NCBI RefSeq assembly: GCF_025263265.1
Contig: NZ_CP079869.1
Location: 1,178,001-1,242,000 of the forward strand
Length of the DNA stretch: 64,000 bases
Direction of reading: 5' to 3'
From: Mycobacterium sp. SMC-4
GTDB lineage: Bacteria > Actinomycetota > Actinomycetes > Mycobacteriales > Mycobacteriaceae
In this document: positions 34,617-42,969 of the stretch, one piece after another
Layout: every line of letters starts with the position of its first letter
Position numbering within the stretch: position 1 is the first letter of the stretch
Translations under genes and position numbers: made by a program
The notes under the pieces: model-generated
Told to the model about the DNA's origin: nothing
What the model saw: only the letters and a program-made list of their open reading frames with translations
Database searches by the model: none

Positions 34617-34631
34617 CGCATCCTAGATGCG
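34617..34631. promoter_or_regulatory. NsrR-type operator
   Basis: CGCATC-CTA-GATGCG is a perfect inverted repeat with six-base arms, flanked by AAAA on the left and AATT on the right. It lies 20 bases before the GTG of the NsrR-like regulator and fits autoregulation and control of hmp. Actinobacterial NsrR sites have similar GCAT/ATGC arms, as I recall. Confidence 0.6.
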
Positions 34632-34651
34632 CAATTACTAGCGTCAATGCT

Positions 34652-35110
34652 GTGCAGCTCACCCGGTTCACCGACCTCGGCCTTCGGGCCATGATGCTGC
34701 TCGCGGCCGGGGAGGCCGACGAGCAGCGGGTCACCACCCGGTCGATCGCCGCGGGTGCCAATGCATCGGAGAACCACATCGCCAAGGCGGTGTCCCGGCT
34801 CGTCGAATTGGGGCTGGTGTCGGCACGACGGGGTCGCGTCGGCGGTCTGACCCTCACCGAGGCGGGCCGGGACGCGTCGGTCGGCTGGCTGGTCCGACAC
34901 CTGGAGGGTGACCGCGAGGTCATCGAATGCGGCGGTGCGAACCCGTGCCCGTTGGTGGCCGCCTGCCGGTTGCGTCGTGCGCTGGCCGACGCCAAGGAGG
35001 CCTTCTATCGAGAGCTTGACCGCTACACCGTCGGCGACCTGGCCCGTGCGCCCGCGCTGCAGTTGCTTCCCACGAGTTACAGCCCACCCGATGAAAGGAA
35101 TCCCCGATGA
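34652..35110 (+). CDS. nsrR: Rrf2-family nitric-oxide sensor (NsrR-like)
   Basis: This 152-residue regulator has an N-terminal winged helix (LTRFTDLGLRAMMLLA, ANASENHIAKAVSRLVELGL, RGRVGG) and three cysteines at 93, 99 and 105 with C-x5-C-x5-C spacing (ECGGANPCPLVAACRL). These residues and spacing are the [4Fe-4S] ligands of NsrR. NO damages the cluster and relieves repression. It overlaps the flavohaemoglobin gene by four bases (ATGA), the expected target for NO detoxification. GTG 34652 has TAGCGT seven bases upstream, so the transcript may be leaderless. Confidence 0.9.
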   Translation: MQLTRFTDLGLRAMMLLAAGEADEQRVTTRSIAAGANASENHIAKAVSRLVELGLVSARRGRVGGLTLTEAGRDASVGWLVRHLEGDREVIECGGANPCPLVAACRLRRALADAKEAFYRELDRYTVGDLARAPALQLLPTSYSPPDERNPR

Positions 35111-36330
35111 CCGTCCTCGCCGCTGGAGCCCAGCTGGAGCCTGCCCACGCCGAGGTGGTGTCCGCGACGCTGCCGCTGATCGGGGCGCACATCGACGAGA
35201 TCACCACGCAGTTCTACCGCGGGATGTTCGGCGCGCACCCGGAACTGCTGCGCAACCTGTTCAACCGCGGCAACCAGGCCCAAGGGGCCCAACAGCGGGC
35301 GCTGGCCGCATCGATCGCCACCTTTGCCACGCACCTGGTCGACCCGAACCTGGCGTACCCGGGCGAGCTGCTGTCGCGCATCGGTCACAAGCACGCGTCG
35401 CTGGGTGTGACCGCCGAGCAGTACCCGATCGTGCACGAGCACCTGTTTGCGGCGATCGTCGCGGTTCTGGGCGCCGACACCGTCACCGACGAGGTCGCCG
35501 CGGCATGGGACCGGGTGTTCTGGATCATGGCCGACACGCTGATCGCCTTCGAACGCGATCTCTATCGCGGTGCCGGGGTGGCCGATGGCGACGTCTACCG
35601 CCGGGCACAGGTGGTGGCGCGCGTCGACGACCCTTCGGGTGCGGTGCTGGTGACGGTGGTCTCGCCCGGCCGACCGTTCTCGGAATTCCTCCCTGGCCAG
35701 TACGTTTCGGTGGGCGTGACGATGCCCGACGGGGCCCGCCAGCTGCGCCAGTACAGCCTGGTCAACGCTGCGGGTGGTGCAGAACTGACCTTCGCGGTCA
35801 AACCGGTCGGGGCCATCGGGGGGCAGCCCGCGGGGGAGGTGTCGAGCTGGATCGCGGCCAACCTGTGTGTCGGTGACATCCTCGACGTCACGGTGCCGTT
35901 CGGCGACCTGCCGGCACCCGATGGCACCGCACCGTTGGTGCTGATCTCGGCCGGTATCGGCATCACGCCGATGGTCGGCTTCCTCGAACACCTGGCAGTT
36001 CAAAGGCCCGACGCGCGGGTGCAGGTGCTGCACGCCGACCGCAGCGATCAGAGTCACCCGCTGCGCGAGCGCCAGCACGAGCTGGTCGCCCAGCTGCCGA
36101 ACGCGAGCCTGGACCTGTGGTACGAAGACGGCCTCACCGCCGGCGCCCCGGGTGCGCACGCAGGTCTGATGAATCTGGCCGACCTGCAGTTCGCCGACGC
36201 TGTGCAGGTGTATCTGTGCGGCGGAAACGGATTCGTGCACGCGGTCCGCGCTCAGCTGCTGGGAAAGGGCATCACCGCAGAGCGGATCCACTGCGAGCTG
36301 TTCTCGCCCAACGACTGGCTGCTGGACTAA
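35107..36330 (+). CDS. hmp: flavohaemoglobin (nitric oxide dioxygenase)
   Basis: This 407-residue enzyme oxidises NO to nitrate using heme, FAD and NAD(P)H. The globin domain (residues 1-145) includes TTQFYRGMF, LFNRGNQ and the proximal His region IGHKHASLG. The ferredoxin-reductase part has the FAD motif RQYSL and the NAD motif SAGIGITPMVGFLE, and ends with LCGGNGF and the FSPND stretch typical of Hmp. The start overlaps nsrR by four bases. Its stop codon overlaps the stop of the convergent TetR gene. Confidence 0.95.
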   Translation: MTVLAAGAQLEPAHAEVVSATLPLIGAHIDEITTQFYRGMFGAHPELLRNLFNRGNQAQGAQQRALAASIATFATHLVDPNLAYPGELLSRIGHKHASLGVTAEQYPIVHEHLFAAIVAVLGADTVTDEVAAAWDRVFWIMADTLIAFERDLYRGAGVADGDVYRRAQVVARVDDPSGAVLVTVVSPGRPFSEFLPGQYVSVGVTMPDGARQLRQYSLVNAAGGAELTFAVKPVGAIGGQPAGEVSSWIAANLCVGDILDVTVPFGDLPAPDGTAPLVLISAGIGITPMVGFLEHLAVQRPDARVQVLHADRSDQSHPLRERQHELVAQLPNASLDLWYEDGLTAGAPGAHAGLMNLADLQFADAVQVYLCGGNGFVHAVRAQLLGKGITAERIHCELFSPNDWLLD

Positions 36331-36893
36331 TCCTCGGTGATGGCGCGCGCCACGAGATCGGCCAACACGTGGCAGTACTCGTGCGCGATCTGTGCATCGG
36401 TGTAGAGCGCGTAGCTATGCAGCGGCGCGGTCAGCATCTGCAGCGCAACCCCGGGGTTGACGTCTTCGCGCAGCTCGCCGCGTTCGGCTGCGCGACGGAA
36501 GATCACCGTGACGACCTCGCGGCGCATCGCGTAGAACGCGGCCCGGGTGTGCACGTCGGCGGCTTGCGACTTGCTGTCGATGACGAGCATCCGCGCGATG
36601 CGCCGTCCGACGGGCTCGTTGAGATAATCGGCCAGTGACAGCGCGAGCGCGGTCAGGTCGCCGTGCAGCGACCCGGTATCGGGTGCGGTGATCGTCAGCT
36701 CGCTGTAGCTCGACAACGCGTCGAGGATCAACTGCCGTTCGTTGTCCCACTCCGCTCGCAGGAACGCGGGGTCGAGGTGGCTTCGGTGTGCCACGCCCTC
36801 GATGGTGAATCGGTCGACGCCCCACTGCTGCAGCTCGGCCAACGCCGCCTCGAGCGCCAACGCACGTACATCGACACTGTCGACCGCCGCCAT
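36327..36893 (-). CDS. TetR-family transcriptional regulator
   Basis: The regulator has about 188 residues. The helix-turn-helix is at the N-terminus (ALEAALAELQQWGVDRFTIE, then VAHRSHLDPAFLRAEW), followed by a C-terminal ligand-binding helical domain. ATG 36893 with GGGGGA just upstream is used; ATG 36908 or the 36944 start are alternatives. It is convergent with hmp (stop codons overlap) and follows the FHA-ABC exporter gene in the same direction with an 80-base gap, so it may share its transcript. The ligand is unknown. Confidence 0.82.
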   Translation of the reverse strand: MAAVDSVDVRALALEAALAELQQWGVDRFTIEGVAHRSHLDPAFLRAEWDNERQLILDALSSYSELTITAPDTGSLHGDLTALALSLADYLNEPVGRRIARMLVIDSKSQAADVHTRAAFYAMRREVVTVIFRRAAERGELREDVNPGVALQMLTAPLHSYALYTDAQIAHEYCHVLADLVARAITED

Positions 36894-36972
36894 GATCCCC
36901 CAACCCATCGAGTCTTTGCCCGACGAATCTAGGAAATATGGCACATCATGTCGAGAACTTTGCGCGAATCGA

Positions 36973-39561
36973 TCACGAGGCGTTCAGACGAATTCGCCAG
37001 CGCACGAATGTCAGGTAGAAGATGCTGATCAGCGCCAGCATCGCCATGTCGAACAGCCATGCCCCCGAGGTGTGCTCCCAGTGCCGGTCCTGCGGGGTCA
37101 GCGGTCCGGGCACCAGCCGGATCAGGTCGATCGTCGACGCCGAGGACGCGAAGCCCCAGCGCGCCGGCGTCGCCCAGGACATCTGATCCAGCACGATGCG
37201 GTCGGTGACCGGGATCATCCCGCCGGAGAACACCAGCTGGCTCATCACGGCGACCACCAGCAACGGCATGATCTGTTCGGCGGATCGGGCCAGTGCCGAC
37301 AGTGCCAGACCGACCATCGCCGACGCGACGCACGTCGCTGCGATATCGACGAACAGCTCGAAGCCGGGGCTGCCCAGCACCGCGCCGCGTTCCACCGCGC
37401 CGGGGCCGAAACCTTTGCCGAGGATCGCGATGCTGGTCACGATGGCGGACTGGATGATCGCGAACACCGTGAACACGGCAACCTTGGCCAGCAGGTAGGC
37501 CGTCGTCGACAGACCGACGGCCTGTTCTCGGCGGAAGATCGCGCGTTCGCCGATCAGGGCGCGGATGGTCAGCGCGGTGCCCATGAAGATGGCGCCGACG
37601 TTGAGCATCACCAGGATCTGGCCTGGTTCGTTGGGCGCCTCGCCGCCCTGGATGGCTGGGACGGGCACGCCGAATCCGACGTCGCCGGGTACCGACAACG
37701 ACAGCACGCCCATGATGAACGGCAACATCATCAGGAACGCGAAGTAACCGCGGTCGGACACCACCAGCCGGATCTGACGTCGCGCGATCGTCGACAGCTG
37801 CCGGGTCAGGCTGGTCCGGGTCGGGTTGCCCAGATCGGCCGGTGTCTGCGAGGCCGGTTGTGGAGGTGGCGGTCCGTTGTGGGCCAGGTATCGCTGATGG
37901 GCCGCATCGGGGTCGCCGGCCACCGAGCTGAAGATGTCGGCCCAGTTGGTGGTCCCCATCGAGGGCCCGATCTGCTCGGGTGGGCCGTAGAAGGCGGTTT
38001 TGCCGCCGGGGGCCAGCAGCAGCACCTGATCGCACACGTCGAGGTAGGTCAGCGAGTGGGTGACGACGAGCACGACTCGCCCGGCGTCGGCGAGCTGGCG
38101 GAGCATCGTCATGACCTGGCGGTCCAGCGCCGGGTCCAGGCCGGAGGTCGGTTCGTCGAGGATGAGCAGCGACGGGCCGGTGAGCAGTTCCAGCGCCACC
38201 GAGGCGCGTTTGCGCTGGCCGCCGGACAGTTTGTCGACCCGGGTGTCGAGGTGTTTGGTCATCTCGAGCTCTTCGAGCACCTCGTTGACGACCTGTTCGC
38301 GGTCGGCCCTGTTGGTGTCGGGCGGGAGCCGCAGCTCGGCGGCGTACATCAGCGCCTGGCGGACGGTCAGCTGGCCGTGCACCACGTCGTCCTGGGGCAC
38401 CATGCCGATGCGGGAACGCAGCGATGCGTACTCGGCATGCACGTTGTGACCCTCGAAGGAGACCTGGCCGGAGGTCGGATGGGTGTAACCGGCGACCAGC
38501 CGGGCGAACGTGGACTTGCCGGCGCCGGATGGGCCGATGATGGCCGTCAACGTGCCCGGACGCGCCGACATCGAGATGTTGTCCAGCAGCGTCTTGTTGT
38601 TCTCGATGGTCCAGGTGATCCCGTGGACGTCCAGGCCGCCGGTGGCGGTGTCGGCTGCGGTCTCCGTGCGCCGGACCAGCATGGCGCCGCGGAAGACCAG
38701 GTCGACGTTGCCGATGGTGACGATGTCGCCTTCGGTGAGCATCGCTGAGTCCACCCGGGCGCCGTTGACGAAGGTGCCGTTGATGCTGCGGTTGTCCCGG
38801 ATCTCGGTGCCGTCGACGGTCGGGACCAGGGTGGCGTGGTGGCGCGAGGCCAGCACATCGGGGATGACGATGTCGTTGTCGCTGGCCCGGCCGATCTTGA
38901 CCGACCCGGGCGGGGCTTCTGCGGGCCGGCCCGGCCGCAGGATCTTGAGCATGCTGGTCGCGAGGTTGCCGTCGCCGGATCGCGGGGCCGCCGCCGGCCC
39001 CATCATCGTGACCGATTCCAGGCTCGGCGAGTCGATCGGCGCCGGCGCGCTGTGTCGGGGCTGGCGCGGTGGCACGCTCGGCGGCGGGTTGATCGGCCCG
39101 GTCGGCTGGTAGCCGGCTCCGGTCTGCGGGGGGCGCGGCGGCGCCGGACGGGTGTAGGTGGGCTGGCTGGGCGGACCGGGCTGACCGGGCCACGACCCGC
39201 TGCGACCGGCCGCCGGAATCGCACTGGTCGGGGGAGTTCCCACCGAACCCTGATGGCGTCCGACCTCGAAGGTCAGTCGGGGTCCGTCAGGGTTGCCGAG
39301 GTAGAGCTGCTGGCCGTCGGTGATATCGGCCGCAGGCACCCGGCGGCCGTTGAGGTACATGCCGTTGAGGCTGCCGTTGTCGATCGCAACCCACCGGCCC
39401 TGTTCGGAGCGCAACACCACGTGGGCGCGCGAGATCAACGGGTGGGCGATCCGGACGTCGGCGCGCAGGTCGCGGCCGACGACGACGTCGTTGCCGGCCG
39501 CGAAGGTGCGGGTGGATCCGTCGTACCGAACCGTCAGCGTCGGGGCGGCTGGTCGGCTCAT
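36973..39561 (-). CDS. FHA-domain ABC exporter, Rv1747-like
   Basis: This 862-residue fused exporter has two FHA domains (about 10-95 with GRDLRADVRIAHPLISRAH, and about 215-300 with GRASDNDIVIPDVLASRHH), joined by a proline-rich linker. An ABC ATPase follows (Walker A GPSGAGKST, signature LSGGQRKRA, Walker B LLILDEPTSGLDP), then a six-helix ABC2-type membrane domain. In M. tuberculosis Rv1747 the FHA domains bind phosphothreonines of the linker made by PknF and control export, probably of lipo-oligosaccharides. Arg, Ser and His/Asn FHA contact residues are present here. ATG 39561 gives MSRPAAPTLTV like Rv1747. No pknF gene is adjacent. Confidence 0.93.
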   Translation of the reverse strand: MSRPAAPTLTVRYDGSTRTFAAGNDVVVGRDLRADVRIAHPLISRAHVVLRSEQGRWVAIDNGSLNGMYLNGRRVPAADITDGQQLYLGNPDGPRLTFEVGRHQGSVGTPPTSAIPAAGRSGSWPGQPGPPSQPTYTRPAPPRPPQTGAGYQPTGPINPPPSVPPRQPRHSAPAPIDSPSLESVTMMGPAAAPRSGDGNLATSMLKILRPGRPAEAPPGSVKIGRASDNDIVIPDVLASRHHATLVPTVDGTEIRDNRSINGTFVNGARVDSAMLTEGDIVTIGNVDLVFRGAMLVRRTETAADTATGGLDVHGITWTIENNKTLLDNISMSARPGTLTAIIGPSGAGKSTFARLVAGYTHPTSGQVSFEGHNVHAEYASLRSRIGMVPQDDVVHGQLTVRQALMYAAELRLPPDTNRADREQVVNEVLEELEMTKHLDTRVDKLSGGQRKRASVALELLTGPSLLILDEPTSGLDPALDRQVMTMLRQLADAGRVVLVVTHSLTYLDVCDQVLLLAPGGKTAFYGPPEQIGPSMGTTNWADIFSSVAGDPDAAHQRYLAHNGPPPPQPASQTPADLGNPTRTSLTRQLSTIARRQIRLVVSDRGYFAFLMMLPFIMGVLSLSVPGDVGFGVPVPAIQGGEAPNEPGQILVMLNVGAIFMGTALTIRALIGERAIFRREQAVGLSTTAYLLAKVAVFTVFAIIQSAIVTSIAILGKGFGPGAVERGAVLGSPGFELFVDIAATCVASAMVGLALSALARSAEQIMPLLVVAVMSQLVFSGGMIPVTDRIVLDQMSWATPARWGFASSASTIDLIRLVPGPLTPQDRHWEHTSGAWLFDMAMLALISIFYLTFVRWRIRLNAS

Positions 39562-39772
39562 CGCTGGCAACTCTATCGGTAGGCCCGCCGGTCGGGCTCC
39601 GCTGCCTGCGCTCGCGTTGATCTGTGGCCGCACCGTTATCGAGTTGTCGCCGAACCCGCAACACGCCGGTAACCGACCTGATCAAGTCGAAATAGTCAAA
39701 GTCGCTGTGATGAAGGGTGATCGGGGACGCGGCGGGCGGTCTGCCAGGGCCTGTTCCGCGTCAACGCTCATT

Positions 39773-39790
39773 TTAGATAGTGGCCTCTAA
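39773..39790. promoter_or_regulatory. inverted repeat upstream of tetR gene
   Basis: TTAGA-N8-TCTAA in an AT-rich patch just upstream of the TetR gene is a possible autoregulatory operator. TAGGGT at 39793-39798 ends six bases before the ATG and may be the -10 box of a leaderless transcript. Confidence 0.4.
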
Positions 39791-39804
39791 TTTAGGGTGG
39801 AGCA

Positions 39805-40368
39805 ATGCCGAGGCCTCCCCGATACACCGTCGACGATCTCCTCGATGCCGCCGCTGAACTGCTGGCCGCCGATGGTGCCGCGGCGGTGACGATGTCGGCG
39901 GTGGCCCGGCTGTGTGGAGCGCCCAGTGGTTCGGTGTATCACCGGTTCCCGTCGCGTGCGGCGCTGTGCGGTGAATTGTGGCTGCGCACCGAGGAGCGCT
40001 TTCACGCCGCACTGGCCGCTGTGCTGGCCGAACCCGGGGATCCGCAGCAGCGCTGCGTGGCCGGCGCGCACCAGGTGCTTGCGTGGTGTCGGCGGCACCC
40101 GGCCGAGGCCCAGGTGCTTCTGACAGGTCCGGGTCCGCTCGGGCTCAGCGAGTGGCCCGATCCGCTGAGCAACCGGCGGAAACGCTTGCAGCGCAGGCAG
40201 CGTAAAGCCTTCGCCGAACTGTCCGACGACGTCACCCGGGTCGGCGCCGCGCTGATCGACGTGCCGTTGGCGATGGTGCGTCGTCAGCAGCGCAGCCGTC
40301 AGACCGTGCCGGCCGGTGCCGAGGAGATCGTGGAGGACTGCGCCCGGGCGCTCATCGCCCCGAGCTGA
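39805..40368 (+). CDS. TetR-family transcriptional regulator
   Basis: This 187-residue TetR regulator has a clear N-terminal helix-turn-helix (VDDLLDAAAELLAADGAAAV, MSAVARLCGAPSGSVYHRFPSRAAL). The ligand domain is short and Arg-rich. It begins after a 240-base gap from the FHA-ABC exporter gene (divergent) and its 3' end overlaps the convergent old-yellow-enzyme gene by 17 bases. It could regulate itself through the TTAGA/TCTAA repeat, or the exporter, or the OYE gene; none can be preferred from sequence. Confidence 0.85.
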   Translation: MPRPPRYTVDDLLDAAAELLAADGAAAVTMSAVARLCGAPSGSVYHRFPSRAALCGELWLRTEERFHAALAAVLAEPGDPQQRCVAGAHQVLAWCRRHPAEAQVLLTGPGPLGLSEWPDPLSNRRKRLQRRQRKAFAELSDDVTRVGAALIDVPLAMVRRQQRSRQTVPAGAEEIVEDCARALIAPS

Positions 40369-41548
40369 CCGGAGACGGCGAGCCGGTGCGCACGCAGTAG
40401 GTGTGGCTGTAGATGGTCGGCATGCACAGGTTGCAGTGATCGCAGATCGACTGCACGGCGCTGTCGGCCTTGATCCGGTTGAGCAGGTCGGGCTCGGCGA
40501 GCAGTGCGCGACCCATCGCGACGAAATCGAATCCCTCGGCCATCGCTTTGTCCATGGTCTGACGGTTGGTGATGCCGCCGAGCAGGATCAGCGGCATCGT
40601 CAGCTCGTCACGGAATTTCTTGGCGTCGCGCATCAGGTATGCCTCGTGATACGGGTACTCGCGCATGAACTTCTTGCCGGTCATCCGGATTCCCCAGGAC
40701 AGCGGCGGCTTGAAGGCCTTGGAGAACTCCCGGACCGGCGCTCCGCCGCGGAACAGGAACATCGGGTTGAGCAGCGAGCTACCGGCGGTCAGTTCCAGGG
40801 CGTCGAGCCCACCGTCGTCCTCCAGCCATTTGGCGGTCTGCAGGGACTCCTCGACCGAGATGCCACCGCGCACCCCGTCGGACATGTTCATCTTGGCGGT
40901 GACCGCGATCCGATCGCCGACGGCGCGGCGCACCGCGCGCACAACGCCGCGGGCCACCTTGGCGCGGTTCTCCAGCGAGCCACCGAACTCGTCGGTGCGC
41001 CGATTGATCAGCGGCGACAGAAACGAGCTGGCCAGATAATTGTGGCCGAGGTGGATCTCGACGGCGTCGAAGCCCGATTCGATGGCCAGCCGGGCGGCAT
41101 TGGCGTGTTGCTCGGTCACCTCGTCGATGTCGGCGCGGGTGGCCTTGCGGGCGAAACGCATCGACAGCGGATTGAAGAACCGGACCGGCGCCAGCGCGGG
41201 AGCCTTGTTGGTGCGGGCATTGGCCACCGGGCCGGCATGCCCGATCTGAGCGCTGATCGCCGCGCCCTCGTTGTGGATCGCCTCGGTGAGCCGACGCAAT
41301 CCCGGCACCGCCTCGGGGCGCATCCAGATCTGCCAGCCGTCGGTGCGCCCCCCGGGGGCGACCGCGCAGTAGGCCACCGTCGTCATCCCGACCCCGCCCG
41401 CGGCGGGTAGCCGGTGGTAGGTGATCAGGTCCTCGGTGACCAGCGCGTCGGGGCTGGAAGCCTCGAACGTCGCCGCTTTGATGATTCTGTTGCGCAGCGT
41501 CAACGGCCCGAGCTTGGCCGGTGCGAACACGTCGTGCGGGGCTGCCAT
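40352..41548 (-). CDS. NADH:flavin oxidoreductase (old yellow enzyme family) with Cys cluster
   Basis: This 398-residue TIM-barrel FMN enzyme, probably equivalent to Rv3359 of M. tuberculosis, contains the OYE family barrel elements (QIGHAGPVAN, EIHLGHNYLASSFLSP, RTDEFGGSLENR, DFVAMGRALLAEPD). The C-terminus has C-x2-C-x2-C-x9-C (ICDHCNLC and HTYC), recalling the [4Fe-4S] site of 2,4-dienoyl-CoA reductase-type members, but with closer spacing and without the extra FAD/NADPH domains; the chain ends about 12 residues later. The substrate is unknown. It diverges from folD. Confidence 0.85.
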   Translation of the reverse strand: MAAPHDVFAPAKLGPLTLRNRIIKAATFEASSPDALVTEDLITYHRLPAAGGVGMTTVAYCAVAPGGRTDGWQIWMRPEAVPGLRRLTEAIHNEGAAISAQIGHAGPVANARTNKAPALAPVRFFNPLSMRFARKATRADIDEVTEQHANAARLAIESGFDAVEIHLGHNYLASSFLSPLINRRTDEFGGSLENRAKVARGVVRAVRRAVGDRIAVTAKMNMSDGVRGGISVEESLQTAKWLEDDGGLDALELTAGSSLLNPMFLFRGGAPVREFSKAFKPPLSWGIRMTGKKFMREYPYHEAYLMRDAKKFRDELTMPLILLGGITNRQTMDKAMAEGFDFVAMGRALLAEPDLLNRIKADSAVQSICDHCNLCMPTIYSHTYCVRTGSPSPVSSGR

Positions 41549-41586
41549 AACAGGAGCTTGCCATGCGCCCTGTCAGAATGAACGCC

Positions 41587-42444
41587 GTGGGTGCAATCAC
41601 TTTGGACGGTAAGGCCACGCGGGACGAAATCTTTGTCGACCTCAAGCAGCGCGTCGCGCGACTCGCCGAGGCTGGGTACACGCCCGGCCTGGGCACGGTG
41701 CTGGTCGGTGATGACCCGGGGTCGCAGGCCTACGTGCGGGGTAAGCACTCCGACTGCGCCAAGGTCGGCATCAACTCGATCCGCCGTGACCTGCCCGCCG
41801 ACATCAGCCAGGCCGAGCTCGAGGCCACCCTCGACGAGCTCAACGCCAACCCGGAGTGCACCGGATACATCGTGCAGCTGCCGTTGCCCAAGCAGCTGGA
41901 TGAGAACGCCGCGCTGGAGCGGGTCGATCCGGGCAAGGACGCCGACGGTCTGCACCCGACCAATCTGGGCCGGCTGGTGCTCAATGAGCCCGCGCCGCTG
42001 CCCTGCACGCCGCGCGGGATCGTGCACCTGCTGCGCCGCTTTCAGGTGGAGATCGCCGGCGCGCACGTGGTGGTCATCGGTCGTGGCGTCACGGTAGGCC
42101 GGCCGCTCGGGCTGTTGCTGACCCGTCGCTCGGAGAACGCCACGGTGACCCTGTGCCACACAGCGACTCGCCATCTGCCACAGATCACCCGGGAGGCCGA
42201 CATCATCATCGCCGCGGCGGGGGTGCCGCACATGGTGACCGCCGAGATGGTGCGTCCAGGGGCGGCCGTCGTCGACGTCGGGGTCAGCCGCGACGAGGCG
42301 GGCAAGCTCGTCGGTGACGTGGCACCCGAGGTGTGGGAGGTCGCCGGCCATGTGTCGCCCAACCCGGGCGGGGTCGGTCCGCTGACGAGGGCCTTCCTGC
42401 TGACCAACGTGGTCGAGCGCGCCGAGGTGCTGGCCGGGTTGTGA
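41587..42444 (+). CDS. folD: methylenetetrahydrofolate dehydrogenase/cyclohydrolase FolD
   Basis: This 285-residue bifunctional enzyme of one-carbon metabolism interconverts 5,10-methylene- and 10-formyl-tetrahydrofolate with NADP. Signatures: [21 protein letters not shown], seen in parts as [10 protein letters not shown]; the [10 protein letters not shown] loop; [12 protein letters not shown] dinucleotide site; [14 protein letters not shown]. The GTG at 41587 gives the N-terminus [15 protein letters not shown], as in M. tuberculosis FolD. The DUF3017 gene overlaps its stop by four bases (GTGA), as with Rv3356c-Rv3355c. Confidence 0.96.
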   Translation: MGAITLDGKATRDEIFVDLKQRVARLAEAGYTPGLGTVLVGDDPGSQAYVRGKHSDCAKVGINSIRRDLPADISQAELEATLDELNANPECTGYIVQLPLPKQLDENAALERVDPGKDADGLHPTNLGRLVLNEPAPLPCTPRGIVHLLRRFQVEIAGAHVVVIGRGVTVGRPLGLLLTRRSENATVTLCHTATRHLPQITREADIIIAAAGVPHMVTAEMVRPGAAVVDVGVSRDEAGKLVGDVAPEVWEVAGHVSPNPGGVGPLTRAFLLTNVVERAEVLAGL

Positions 42445-42734
42445 CCGCCAGGGAGTTCGTTCGCAAGGTGTTCGCCGGGCAATGGCCGATCCTGGTCGTC
42501 GCGCTGTTCCTGGTGGCCGCGTTCGTGCTGGTGGCGGCGGGCTTCTGGCGGCGCGGTGCGTTGGTCATGGCGGTCGGGGTCGCGGTGGCCGCAGGGCTGC
42601 GGCTGACGCTGTCCGACGAGCGGGCCGGGCTGCTGGCGGTGCGCACCAAGACCATCGACTTCCTCACCACAGCGTTGGTCAGCGCGGCGATGCTCTACAT
42701 CGCGTGGACGATCGACCCGCTCGGCACCAGCTGA
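42441..42734 (+). CDS. DUF3017 small membrane protein
   Basis: This 97-residue protein has three predicted membrane helices ([21 protein letters not shown], split as [44 protein letters not shown]). It belongs to a small actinobacterial family found directly after folD. The function is unknown. The GTG start overlaps the folD stop by four bases. The first 66-bp repeat begins six bases after its stop codon. Confidence 0.8.
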   Translation: MTAREFVRKVFAGQWPILVVALFLVAAFVLVAAGFWRRGALVMAVGVAVAAGLRLTLSDERAGLLAVRTKTIDFLTTALVSAAMLYIAWTIDPLGTS

Positions 42735-42740
42735 GGTCAC

Positions 42741-42806
42741 CCCCTCGCGAAAGTGACACCAGCGTCGTGAAACTCGCGCGATCACGACCACCAGAGCACT
42801 CTCGCG
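42741..42806 (+). repeat. 66-bp direct repeat, copy 1
   Basis: Begins CCCCTCGCGAAAGTGACACC and is identical to 43731-43796 at 65 of 66 positions. Its ends form an inverted repeat (CGCGAAAGTG at 42746-42755, CACTCTCGCG at 42797-42806; 9 of 10 pair), so the RNA can fold as a long hairpin. It lies between the DUF3017 gene and the erm leader. Together the two copies flank erm. Confidence 0.95.
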
Positions 42807-42851
42807 CAAAACTCGGTCGACTCGCGGCCGACCATCTGACACGCTGGCCGC

Positions 42852-42896
42852 GTGGAGGACACCAATATCGCAGTGATCCGGATCCGTCGCAGCTAG
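42852..42896 (+). CDS. predicted erm leader peptide
   Basis: A 14-codon frame, GTG 42852 to TAG 42894-42896, encodes MEDTNIAVIRIRRS. It lies 73 bases upstream of the erm ATG. The IAVI run resembles IFVI/IAVV stalling motifs of known inducible erm leaders, and RIRR resembles the Arg-x-Arg macrolide arrest motif. No clear ribosome-binding site precedes it. Directly after its stop codon begins a set of competing hairpins that involve the erm ribosome-binding site. Prediction from sequence only. Confidence 0.55.
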   Translation: MEDTNIAVIRIRRS

Positions 42897-42963
42897 CGGC
42901 GGACCGTCTCCTTCGTCAGCGCTCCGCCGCGCCGATCGTCCATTCCAGCCGATCCCGCGGAGC
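42896..42963 (+). promoter_or_regulatory. predicted erm translational attenuator
   Basis: Three segments: A GCGGCGGA (42896-42903), B GCTCCGCCGC (42921-42930), C GCGGAGC (42957-42963, containing the erm GGAG). A pairs with 42923-42930 of B over eight bases; C pairs with 42921-42927 over seven, helped by an inner GATCG/CGATC stem (42934-42938 with 42950-42954). The two pairings share B and exclude each other. B:C hides the ribosome-binding site; A:B frees it. Confidence 0.6.
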
Positions 42964-42969
42964 TTGTTC

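Noticed and set aside
36327..36944. Longer TetR start at 36944
   Set aside because: The extra residues precede the first helix and have no ribosome-binding site; 36893 has a purine-rich one, though the choice stays uncertain.
36742..38748. Long + strand open frame opposite the FHA-ABC gene
   Set aside because: Antisense shadow of a strongly supported gene; no domain, start site or promoter.
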